Of a stretch of DNA of 64,000 nucleotides, positions 50,124 through 57,533 are shown in pieces (the first letter of the stretch is position 1; each line of letters starts with the position of its first letter). The stretch spans positions 1 through 64,000 of the forward strand of contig NZ_BOMQ01000095.1 of NCBI RefSeq assembly GCF_016862275.1, written 5' to 3'. The notes beneath the pieces were generated by a model. The model was given only the letters and a program-made list of their open reading frames with translations. It was not told where the DNA came from and did not search any database. The translations under genes were made by a program, and so were the position numbers. The DNA comes from Actinoplanes nipponensis (GTDB lineage: Bacteria; Actinomycetota; Actinomycetes; Mycobacteriales; Micromonosporaceae).

Positions 50124-50575
50124 GCCGCGACGAGGGCAGCAACGGCGCCCCGGCGAGCCCGGGCCCGCTGCACGCGCCGTCCGAGGTGGCGCTGGAGCAG
50201 CAGTTCGCGCCCGGCGGGCTGTACGCGCTCCGCGCCGCCGTGGCCGCCCACGCCACCGAGCTGGGCCTGCCGGAGCGCAGCCTGCCCCGGGTGCTCCTGG
50301 TCGCCACCGAGCTGGCCACCAACGCCATCCGGCACGGCGCCGGGTCCGGCACGCTCCGGCTGTGGCGCACCGGCGAGCTGCTGATGGTGCAGGTCGTCGA
50401 CGCCGGGCCGGGCATCGCCCGGCCGGACAGGCTGGGCATCCGGCCGGCCCCGCTGGGCAGCCGGGCGGGCCGGGGCCTGTGGATCGTGCGCCAGATCTGC
50501 GACCAGGTGCACATCACCGCCGGGCCGACGACCACCGTGACGATCGGCATCCACCTCGGCGCCCCGCCCGGCTGA
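50120..50575 (+). CDS. Anti-sigma-factor-type serine kinase (HATPase_c)
   Basis: A 151-residue GHKL ATPase of the RsbW/SpoIIAB-like group: N-box LLVATELATNAIRHG (residue ~55), G1 box VVDAGPGIARP, and late GRGLWIVRQICDQ. It probably binds a sigma factor and phosphorylates the STAS half of its overlapping neighbour. No sigma-factor gene is in the window, so the target must be encoded elsewhere. Confidence 0.85.
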   Translation: MSRDEGSNGAPASPGPLHAPSEVALEQQFAPGGLYALRAAVAAHATELGLPERSLPRVLLVATELATNAIRHGAGSGTLRLWRTGELLMVQVVDAGPGIARPDRLGIRPAPLGSRAGRGLWIVRQICDQVHITAGPTTTVTIGIHLGAPPG

Positions 50576-50595
50576 CGGCCCCGGCGTCCCCGGGG

Positions 50596-53325
50596 TCACG
50601 ACCCGCCGGCGGACCGCAGCCGGCGCGTGACGGCGTCCGGCTCGCCGCTGACCGGCGCCAGCCGCAGCTTGGCGTCCACCGCGACGACGCCGTCCGGGCC
50701 GGCCAGCACCGGGTTGAGGTCGAGCTCGGCGATCTCGGGCAGATCCTCGGCCAGCCGGCCCAGCCGCAGCACCAGGTCCTCCAGGGCGGCGGTGTCCACC
50801 GGCGCCGCGCCGCGGTAGCCGGTGAGCAGCGGGGCGCAGCGCAGACCGCGCCACATCCGGCCGGCGTCGAGGTCGGTCACCGGCACCAGCCGCAGCGCCC
50901 GGTCGCCGAACAGCTCCGTCCGCACCCCGCCCAGCCCCAGCAGGACCACCGACCCGAACAGCCGGTCGTGGGCCAGCCCGGCCAGCAGCTCGACCGGTGC
51001 GGACACCTGCCGCTGCACGAGCACGCCCCGGCCGGTCTGCCCGGCGGCCGCCACCGTGTCGTACTGCCGCGCCACCGCGGCCGCGTCGGCCAGGCCCAGC
51101 CGGACGCCGCCGGTGTCGCTCTTGTGCACCAGCGCGGGATCGGCGGACTTCATCACCACCGGGTAGCCGATCCGGTCGGCCGCCGCGACCGCCTGCCGCC
51201 CGGTGTGGGTGACCGCGGCGGGCAGGATCGTGATGCCGTACGCGGCCAGGATCGCGGCGGTCCGCTCGTAGGGCAGCCAGGTGCTGCCCTCGGCCAGCGC
51301 CTCGCGGACCAGCGCCGCCGCCCGGTCCGCGTCCACCCCGGTCAGCCGCGGCCGGTGACCCAGCGGCTCCCGCCGCCAGGCCGCGTAGGAGGCGGCCCGG
51401 GCCAGGGCGGCCGCCGCCCGTTCCGGCAGGTCGAAGACCGGGGCGCGGCGGGCGCCGAGGATGGCCGCGTCGCCCCCGCCGACCAGAACCGCGGCCACCG
51501 GCAGCTCGGGGTGCTCGTCGGCCACCGAGCCGAGGGCCGTGAGGATGTCCGCGGGCGCGTTCGCCCGGGTGCCGATGACGACGAGCAGCAGCGCGTCGGC
51601 CTCCCCGCTCTCGGCCACGGCGGCCGCGGCGGCGGCGAAGGTGGCCGCCGAGGCGCCGGCCCCCAGGTCCACCGGGTTGGCCGTGGCGGCCGCGGCGGGG
51701 GCCGCCACGGCGAGCCGCGCGACCGTCGCCGGGCTCAGCGGCGGAACCCGCAGGCCGTTGCCCTCCGCGGCGTCCGCGGCCAGCACGTTGAGGCCGCCGG
51801 CGTTGCCCACGACGGCGAGGCGGTCGCCGGCCGGCAGCGGCTGGTCGGTCAGCATGCGGGCGGCGTCCAGCAGCTCGCCGAGGCTGTCGGTGCGGACCAC
51901 GCCGGCCTGCTCGAACAGGGCGTCGACCGTGGCGGCCGGGGCGGCCGCCGCGGCGGTGTGCGACGCGCCGGCACGCTGGCCGGCCAGGGAGCGCCCGCTC
52001 TTGACGGCCAGCACCGGCTTGCGGCGGGACAGGGCCCGCACGGTACGGGCGAACTTGCGCGGATTGCCGAAGGACTCCAGGTACAGCGCCACCGCGTGGG
52101 TGGCCGGGTCGTCGTGCCAGTACGCGATGAGGTCGTTGCCGCTGATGTCGGCCTTGTTGCCCAGCGACACCAGGGTCGAGATGCCGGGCCCGTACCGGGC
52201 GGCGCTCTCCAGCACGGCGATCGCCACCGCGCCGGACTGCGCGGCCACCGCGAGGGCGCCGGGGCGGGGCGCCACGGGGGCGAAGCTGGCGTTGAGCCGC
52301 ACCGCCTGGGCGGTGTTGAGCAGCCCGAGGCAGTTCGGGCCGACCAGCCGGATGCCCTGCGCGCGCGCCGACACCAGCAGGTCGTGCTGGAGTTGCCGGC
52401 CCGCCGCCCCGTCCTCGCCGAAGCCCGCGCTCAGCACGACGGCGCCGTGCACCCCGACCGAGCCGGCCTCGGCGAGCACGTCCAGGACCTGGTCGGCGGG
52501 CACCGCGACGACGAGCAGGTCGACCGGCGCCGGAAGGTCGCGGACGTGGCGGTACGCGGGGACGCCGTCGACCGGGGCGCCGCCGCGGTTGACCGCGTAC
52601 AGCCGGCCGGTGAAGCCGTAGGAGCGCAGGGCCAGCAGCGTCTCGCGGCCCACCCCGCCGGGGTGGTGCCCGGCGCCCACGACCGCCACGGCCGAGGGGG
52701 CGAGGACCGCGTGCAGGGAAGCCCGCTCCGCGACCCGGTCCCGGACGTCGATGGCCAGCTCGGCGGACTCGTCGGTGCCGGTGGTGATCCCGATGTCGAC
52801 GATGCCGTCGGTGAACCGGGACCGGACCCGGCCGGTGAGGTCGCGGGCCACCTTGAGCATCCGCACGTTGCCCGGCAGCACCTCGCCGACCAGCTCGGTG
52901 ATGCCGTGGTCGTGGGCGCGGACCGCCAGCTGCTCCAGCAGCAGCGTGCCGATGCCCCGCCCGCGCTGGTGCTCCGCCACGAACGCCGCGAACTCCGCGC
53001 GCCGGCTGCGGTCGCCGGTGCGCTCGTACGAGGCGACGCCGACGGGCCGGCCGCCCAGCACGGCGACGACGGCGACGTGCCGCTCGTCGTCGGGCCGCAG
53101 CAGCCGGTCCACCTCGGCGGCCACGGTGGACGTCCCGGGTGAGACGAAGAACCGCAGCCGCAGGCTCTCCTTCGACGCCTCGTCGAACACCGCGGCGATC
53201 CCGGCGCGGTCCCCGGCGCGGACCGGGCGCAGCGTCACGACCGCGCCGTCCGTGGTGAGCGCGTCGGCCCCGTCGCCGGGGTCGGCCGGGACCGGACCCC
53301 GGGCGCCCGCTTCGGCCGTTGTCAT
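50596..53325 (-). CDS. GNAT acetyltransferase fused to ADP-forming acyl-CoA synthetase-like protein
   Basis: A 909-residue protein: N-terminal GNAT domain (residues ~25-185, EHQRGRGIGTLLLEQL as acetyl-CoA loop), then CoA-binding and succinyl-CoA-ligase-like domains (~205-660; the usual phospho-His in AGASHTAAAA near 455) and a C-terminal ATP-grasp domain (~675-905). This is the protein lysine acetyltransferase type (Pat family) with the GNAT at the N-terminus, as in several actinomycetes; Salmonella Pat has the opposite order. Such enzymes inactivate acetyl-CoA synthetase by acetylation. The phospho-His is present, so residual ligase activity cannot be excluded. ATG 53325 follows GGAGG. A weak box lies 105 bp upstream. 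Confidence 0.88.
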   Translation of the reverse strand: MTTAEAGARGPVPADPGDGADALTTDGAVVTLRPVRAGDRAGIAAVFDEASKESLRLRFFVSPGTSTVAAEVDRLLRPDDERHVAVVAVLGGRPVGVASYERTGDRSRRAEFAAFVAEHQRGRGIGTLLLEQLAVRAHDHGITELVGEVLPGNVRMLKVARDLTGRVRSRFTDGIVDIGITTGTDESAELAIDVRDRVAERASLHAVLAPSAVAVVGAGHHPGGVGRETLLALRSYGFTGRLYAVNRGGAPVDGVPAYRHVRDLPAPVDLLVVAVPADQVLDVLAEAGSVGVHGAVVLSAGFGEDGAAGRQLQHDLLVSARAQGIRLVGPNCLGLLNTAQAVRLNASFAPVAPRPGALAVAAQSGAVAIAVLESAARYGPGISTLVSLGNKADISGNDLIAYWHDDPATHAVALYLESFGNPRKFARTVRALSRRKPVLAVKSGRSLAGQRAGASHTAAAAAPAATVDALFEQAGVVRTDSLGELLDAARMLTDQPLPAGDRLAVVGNAGGLNVLAADAAEGNGLRVPPLSPATVARLAVAAPAAAATANPVDLGAGASAATFAAAAAAVAESGEADALLLVVIGTRANAPADILTALGSVADEHPELPVAAVLVGGGDAAILGARRAPVFDLPERAAAALARAASYAAWRREPLGHRPRLTGVDADRAAALVREALAEGSTWLPYERTAAILAAYGITILPAAVTHTGRQAVAAADRIGYPVVMKSADPALVHKSDTGGVRLGLADAAAVARQYDTVAAAGQTGRGVLVQRQVSAPVELLAGLAHDRLFGSVVLLGLGGVRTELFGDRALRLVPVTDLDAGRMWRGLRCAPLLTGYRGAAPVDTAALEDLVLRLGRLAEDLPEIAELDLNPVLAGPDGVVAVDAKLRLAPVSGEPDAVTRRLRSAGGS

Positions 53326-53429
53326 CGCGGCCACCTCCATCGGTCCGGGCCGGGTGATCGGGGACCCGCCCCGTCCTCAGCATCGACCCGGCGGGCGCCG
53401 TGCGGCAGGGCGGCCCGCCCCGGCCCGGG

Positions 53430-53443
53430 AGGCCGGAAGACCT
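53430..53443. promoter_or_regulatory. Weak DevR-like box upstream of the GNAT/ACD gene
   Basis: AGGCCGGAAGACCT, palindromic but with A/T end bases, 105 bp upstream of ATG 53325 and just past the P-type ATPase stop. Confidence 0.4.
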
Positions 53444-53461
53444 TGATCCGGGCGGCCGCGC

Positions 53462-55999
53462 TCACGGGATCCAGCGGCGGCTGATCCGCAACGCCAGCCC
53501 CGGCACCAGCGCGACGGCGGCGCACGCGGCCAGCTCGGCCACGGTCAGGGCCTCGGTGCCCAGCAGCGTCTGCAGCGGGCCCAGCAGCACCCCGCCGACC
53601 TGCAGGACGGCGGACAGGGCCACCGCGCCCAGCAGCGACCAGTTGCGCTTCGTGCCGGGCTCCGGCACGGCCCGCACCGCCAGGGCCACCCCCAGCTGGG
53701 CCAGCCCGAGCACCACGAACATCACCGACTGCCACGGCCGGCCCAGCTGGTGCGCGGTCAGGCCGGCGCCCAGGACCACGGCCGCGACGACCGTCCCGCC
53801 GACCAGCACGCTGCGCAGCAGCCCGTCGCCCAGCACCGACTCCTGCGGCGAGCGGGGACGGCGGCGCAGCACGCCGGCCTCGGCCGGCTCGGCCCCCATC
53901 GCCACCCCGGGGATGCCGTGGGTGAGCAGGTTGACCCAGAGCAGCTGCCCGGGCAGCAGCGGCAGGGGCATGCCGAGGAACGGGCCGGCCAGCATCACCA
54001 GCAGCTCGGCGATGCCGCCGGACAGCGCGTAGCGCAGGAACCGGCGGATGTTGTCGTAGATCCGGCGGCCCTCGCCGATCGCGGCCGAGACGGTGCCCAG
54101 GTTGTCGTCGACCAGCACCAGCTCGGCCGCCTGCCGGGCCACCTCGGTGCCGCCGCCCATCGCCACGCCGATGTCGGCCCGCCGCAGCGCCGGCGCGTCG
54201 TTGACCCCGTCGCCGGTCATGGCGACCACCTCGCCGCGGCGCTGCAGCTCGGCGATGATGTCGAGCTTCTGCTCGGGCTGGATGCGCGCGAAGACCCGGG
54301 CCCGGTCGATGTCGTCCGCGGTCAGCGGGCCCCGGTCCCCGCGGGCGACCGGGTCGCCGGGGCCGAGGATGCCGAGCTGGGCGCCGATCGCGGCGGCGGT
54401 CGCCGGGTGGTCGCCGGTGATCAGGACCAGGCGTACGCCGGCCGCCTCGAACGCCGCGGCGGTGTCGTGGGCCGTGTCCCGCAGCGGGTCGCCGATGCCC
54501 ACCAGGCCGAGCACGCGCAGGGCGGGCGGGTCGGCCGGGTCCGGCGCCGCCGTGACCGTGGCGGCGCTGATCGCCAACACCCGCAGCCCGTCGGTCGCCA
54601 GCTCGGCGGCCGCCGCCAGCAGGGCGTCGTCGGCGCCGGCGGCGAGCAGGCTCTCCGGCGCGCCCTTGGCGACCACCAGGAAGTCGCCGGAGCCGCGCCG
54701 GTGCACCGTGGTCATCCGCCGGGTGGCCTGGTCGAAGGGGTGCTCGGCGAGGCGCGGGGTGCGGGCCCGCTCGGGGCCGGGGGCCAGGCCGCAGCGGGCG
54801 GCCAGCGTGACCAGGGCCGCCTCCATCGGGTCGCCGGCGGCCGTCCAGTCCGCGCCGTCGCCGGCCGGCGGGATCAGCTCGGCGTCGTTGCACAGCAGCC
54901 CCGCGCGGGCGAGCCGGAGCAGGTCGTCGGGGACCGGCACCGGGCCGCCGGCCTGCCGGATCTCACCGCCGGGGGAGTAGCCGGCGCCCGTGACGGCGTA
55001 GCGCACGCCGTCGGCGGTGACGGCCTGCTGCACCGACATCCGGTTCTGGGTCAGCGTGCCGGTCTTGTCCGAGGCGATCACCGTCACCGAGCCGAGCGTC
55101 TCCACGGCGTGCAACCGCCGGGGGATGGCCCGGGTGTGGGCCATCCGCCGGGCGCCGAGGGCGAGCGCCAGGGTCAGCACGGCGGGCAGCGACTCCGGCA
55201 CGGCGGCCACGACCAGGCTGACGGCGGTGATCGCCATCCGGGCGACGGGCTGGCCGGCCAGCACCCCGAGGGCGAAGACGACGCCGGAGACGGCGACGGC
55301 GGTGGCGCCCAGGGCCCGGCCGAGGCCGGCGATGCGCCGTTGCAGCGGGGTCGGGCCGGGCTTCGTCCGGGCCACCAGGGCCGAGATGCGGCCCAGCGAG
55401 CTGGCCGCCCCGGTGCGCACGACCAGGCCGGCGGCCCGCCCGGTGGTCAGCACCGTCCCGGCGCCGGCCGGCTCGCCGGCCTCGCGCCGCACCGGGACCG
55501 ACTCGCCGGTCAGCGCCGACTCGTCGAAGCTGGCCCGTTGGGCGTCGGTCAGGTCCAGGTCGGCGGGCACGATGTCGCCCGCCTCCAGCCGGACCAGGTC
55601 GCCGCGCACCAGCTGCGCCGCCGGCACGATCCGGTCGGCGCCGTCGCGCACCACCCGGGCCTCGGGGGCGGCGAGCTGGTCGAGCGCGGCGATCGCCCGG
55701 TCCGCGCGGACCTCCTGGACCACGCCGATCAGCGTGTTGACGAACACCACCAGCACGATCACGGCGGTGTCGGGCAGATCGTCGAGCAGCGCGGTGACCA
55801 CGGCGGCGACCAGCAGCAGCGCGATCAGGGGATCGGCCAGCTGCCGTCCGACGCGGCTCACCAGCCGGCGGGGCGCGGGCGCGGCCACCAGGTTGGGACC
55901 CTCGGCGGCCAGCCGGGCGGCCGCTTCGGCGCTGGTCAGGCCGTGGGTCGGGGCAACCGTGCTGGTGTCCACCGTCGGCTCCTCCGCTCCGTCGGGCAT
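53462..55999 (-). CDS. ctpF: P2-type cation-transporting ATPase, CtpF-like
   Basis: An 845-residue P-type ATPase. In order: cation_ATPase_N (~10-80), TGES motif LTGESVPV (~170), helix M4 with VAAVPESLPAVLTLALALGA (~270; the PESL/E pattern of Ca-type pumps), phosphorylated Asp in IASDKTGTLT (~310), hinge MTGDGVNDAPALRRADIG (~585), and C-terminal helices M5-M10. M. tuberculosis CtpF (Rv1997, 905 residues) is a DosR-regulated calcium-type pump. ATG 55999 follows GGAGAGAGG. It is divergent from devR, with one DevR-like box between them. Ion specificity is inferred. Confidence 0.87.
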   Translation of the reverse strand: MPDGAEEPTVDTSTVAPTHGLTSAEAAARLAAEGPNLVAAPAPRRLVSRVGRQLADPLIALLLVAAVVTALLDDLPDTAVIVLVVFVNTLIGVVQEVRADRAIAALDQLAAPEARVVRDGADRIVPAAQLVRGDLVRLEAGDIVPADLDLTDAQRASFDESALTGESVPVRREAGEPAGAGTVLTTGRAAGLVVRTGAASSLGRISALVARTKPGPTPLQRRIAGLGRALGATAVAVSGVVFALGVLAGQPVARMAITAVSLVVAAVPESLPAVLTLALALGARRMAHTRAIPRRLHAVETLGSVTVIASDKTGTLTQNRMSVQQAVTADGVRYAVTGAGYSPGGEIRQAGGPVPVPDDLLRLARAGLLCNDAELIPPAGDGADWTAAGDPMEAALVTLAARCGLAPGPERARTPRLAEHPFDQATRRMTTVHRRGSGDFLVVAKGAPESLLAAGADDALLAAAAELATDGLRVLAISAATVTAAPDPADPPALRVLGLVGIGDPLRDTAHDTAAAFEAAGVRLVLITGDHPATAAAIGAQLGILGPGDPVARGDRGPLTADDIDRARVFARIQPEQKLDIIAELQRRGEVVAMTGDGVNDAPALRRADIGVAMGGGTEVARQAAELVLVDDNLGTVSAAIGEGRRIYDNIRRFLRYALSGGIAELLVMLAGPFLGMPLPLLPGQLLWVNLLTHGIPGVAMGAEPAEAGVLRRRPRSPQESVLGDGLLRSVLVGGTVVAAVVLGAGLTAHQLGRPWQSVMFVVLGLAQLGVALAVRAVPEPGTKRNWSLLGAVALSAVLQVGGVLLGPLQTLLGTEALTVAELAACAAVALVPGLALRISRRWIP

Positions 56000-56037
56000 C
56001 CTCTCTCCAGGCTTTCGCGGATCGGTCCCGGGCGGCA

Positions 56038-56051
56038 GGGCCGTTCGACCT
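56038..56051. promoter_or_regulatory. DevR-like box between ctpF and devR
   Basis: GGGCCGTTCGACCT, one mismatch, 39 bp upstream of the ctpF ATG and 70 bp upstream of devR. It allows autoregulation of devR. Confidence 0.68.
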
Positions 56052-56120
56052 TGTTCACCGGGCGCCCGCTCGGGCACCCCGCCCTTGGCACCGGGCGCGC
56101 GGGTCGGTATGAAGTGAGGC

Positions 56121-56762
56121 ATGATTCGTGTCTTCCTCCTCGACGACCACGAGGTCGTCCGCCGCGGCCTCGTCGACCTGCTGCACGCCGCCGGCGACAT
56201 CGAGGTGGTCGGCGAGTCCGGCTCCGCGCAGGAGGCCACCCGGCGCATCCCCGCGCTGCGGCCGCACGTGGCGGTCCTCGACGCCCGGCTGCCCGACGGC
56301 AGCGGCATCGACGTGTGCCGCGACGTGCGGGCGGTGGACTCCTCGATCCAGGGGCTGATCCTGACCTCGTACGAGGACGACGAGGCGCTGTTCGCCGCGA
56401 TCATGGCCGGCGCGGCCGGCTACGTGCTCAAGCAGATCCGCGGCACCGACCTGGTGGACGGCATCCGCCGGGTCGCGGGCGGGCAGTCGCTGCTCGACCC
56501 GGCGGTCACCCAGCGGGTGCTGGAGCGCATCCGCCACGGCGTCGAGCAGCCGCGCGAGCTGGCGTCGCTGACCGACCAGGAACGCAAGATCCTGGAGTAC
56601 GTGGCCGAGGGGCTGACCAACCGCGAGATCGCGGGCCGGATGTTCCTGGCCGAGAAGACCGTCAAGAACTACGTCTCGAGCCTGCTGGCCAAGCTGGGCC
56701 TGGAACGGCGTACCCAGGCCGCGGTGCTCGCCACCCGGCTGCTCGGCGAGCACCCGCACTGA
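56121..56762 (+). CDS. devR: NarL/FixJ response regulator DevR (DosR)
   Basis: A 213-residue regulator (M. tuberculosis DosR: 217). The receiver has acidic pocket Asp8/Asp9, phosphoacceptor Asp54 (VAVLDARLPDGSGI), Thr82 and Lys104. The LuxR-type HTH (residues ~148-207) has AEKTVKNYVSSLLAKLG, where DosR's DNA-contacting Lys179, Lys182 and Asn183 occupy identical positions. The dimer/tetramer segments are alike. It should bind the GGGxC-N4-GxCCC boxes across the island after phosphorylation by DevS, whose gene is about 40 kb away rather than adjacent as in M. tuberculosis. It is divergent from ctpF with a box between. Confidence 0.95.
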   Translation: MIRVFLLDDHEVVRRGLVDLLHAAGDIEVVGESGSAQEATRRIPALRPHVAVLDARLPDGSGIDVCRDVRAVDSSIQGLILTSYEDDEALFAAIMAGAAGYVLKQIRGTDLVDGIRRVAGGQSLLDPAVTQRVLERIRHGVEQPRELASLTDQERKILEYVAEGLTNREIAGRMFLAEKTVKNYVSSLLAKLGLERRTQAAVLATRLLGEHPH

Positions 56763-56783
56763 CCGGCCGTCCGGGGCCCGGGG

Positions 56784-57533
56784 TCAGTAGACCGCCAGCC
56801 CGCGCGCCCGGAACTGGCCCCGCACCCGCTCGACGAGCTCGGCGGAGGGCGGCTCGGTGCGGGCGAGCGGGAAGTCGATGCCCAGGGCCGCGTACTTGGC
56901 GGCGCCGAGGCGGTGGAACGGCAGCACCTCGACCCGTTCGACGGTCGGCATGCCGGCCACCAGGTCGGCGACCGCCTCGACGTTGGCCGGGTCGTCGGTG
57001 AGCCCGGGCACCAGCACGAAGCGGATCCAGATCGGGATGCCGCGCTCGCCCAGCCGCCGGGCGAAGCGGATCGTCGGCTCCAGCCGGCCGGTCCCGGTCA
57101 CCCGCCGGTAGGTGTCCGGGTCGCCCGACTTGACGTCGAGCAGCACCAGGTCGACCGCGTCGAGCAGGTCGTCGTCGGCCCGGTCACCGTAGAAGCCGCT
57201 GGTGTCCAGGGCGGTGTGCAGGCCCAGCGCCCGGCACCGGGTCAGCACCTCGCGGGCGAAGGCCGGCTGCTGCAGGGGCTCCCCGCCGCTGAGCGTGACC
57301 CCGCCGCCGGCCACCTTGATGAACCGCTCGTACCGGCGGATCTGGGTGACCAGCTCGTCCACGCCGGTCTGCTCGCCGTTGCGCTGGAACCACGTGTCCG
57401 GGCTGTGGCAGAACTGGCAGCGCAGCGGGCAGCCGGCGAGGAAGGCGACGAAACGGGTGCCGGGCCCGTCCACTCCGGTGGAGATGTCGAAGGAGTGGAC
57501 GGAACCGGTCACCGGGGCGGTCATCGTGCTCAC
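56784..57533 (-). CDS. pflA: Pyruvate formate-lyase activating enzyme (radical SAM)
   Basis: A 249-residue radical-SAM activase; the [4Fe-4S] motif is Cys35-x3-Cys39-x2-Cys42 in CPLRCQFCHSPD, followed by GGGVTLSGGEPLQQ (~75) and LDVKSGDPDTY. It abstracts hydrogen from the PflB glycine to create the glycyl radical, in anaerobiosis only. The GTG start at 57533 overlaps the pflB stop (GTGA) and is coupled; ATG 57524 is an alternative without a ribosome site. Its end lies 22 bp from devR's end (convergent). Confidence 0.93.
   Translation of the reverse strand: MSTMTAPVTGSVHSFDISTGVDGPGTRFVAFLAGCPLRCQFCHSPDTWFQRNGEQTGVDELVTQIRRYERFIKVAGGGVTLSGGEPLQQPAFAREVLTRCRALGLHTALDTSGFYGDRADDDLLDAVDLVLLDVKSGDPDTYRRVTGTGRLEPTIRFARRLGERGIPIWIRFVLVPGLTDDPANVEAVADLVAGMPTVERVEVLPFHRLGAAKYAALGIDFPLARTEPPSAELVERVRGQFRARGLAVY

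Noticed and set aside
49877..53383. A 1168-codon minus-strand frame
   Set aside because: It is the alternate frame of the GNAT/ACD gene, which has clear domains; the longer one is Arg/Gly/Ala repeats.
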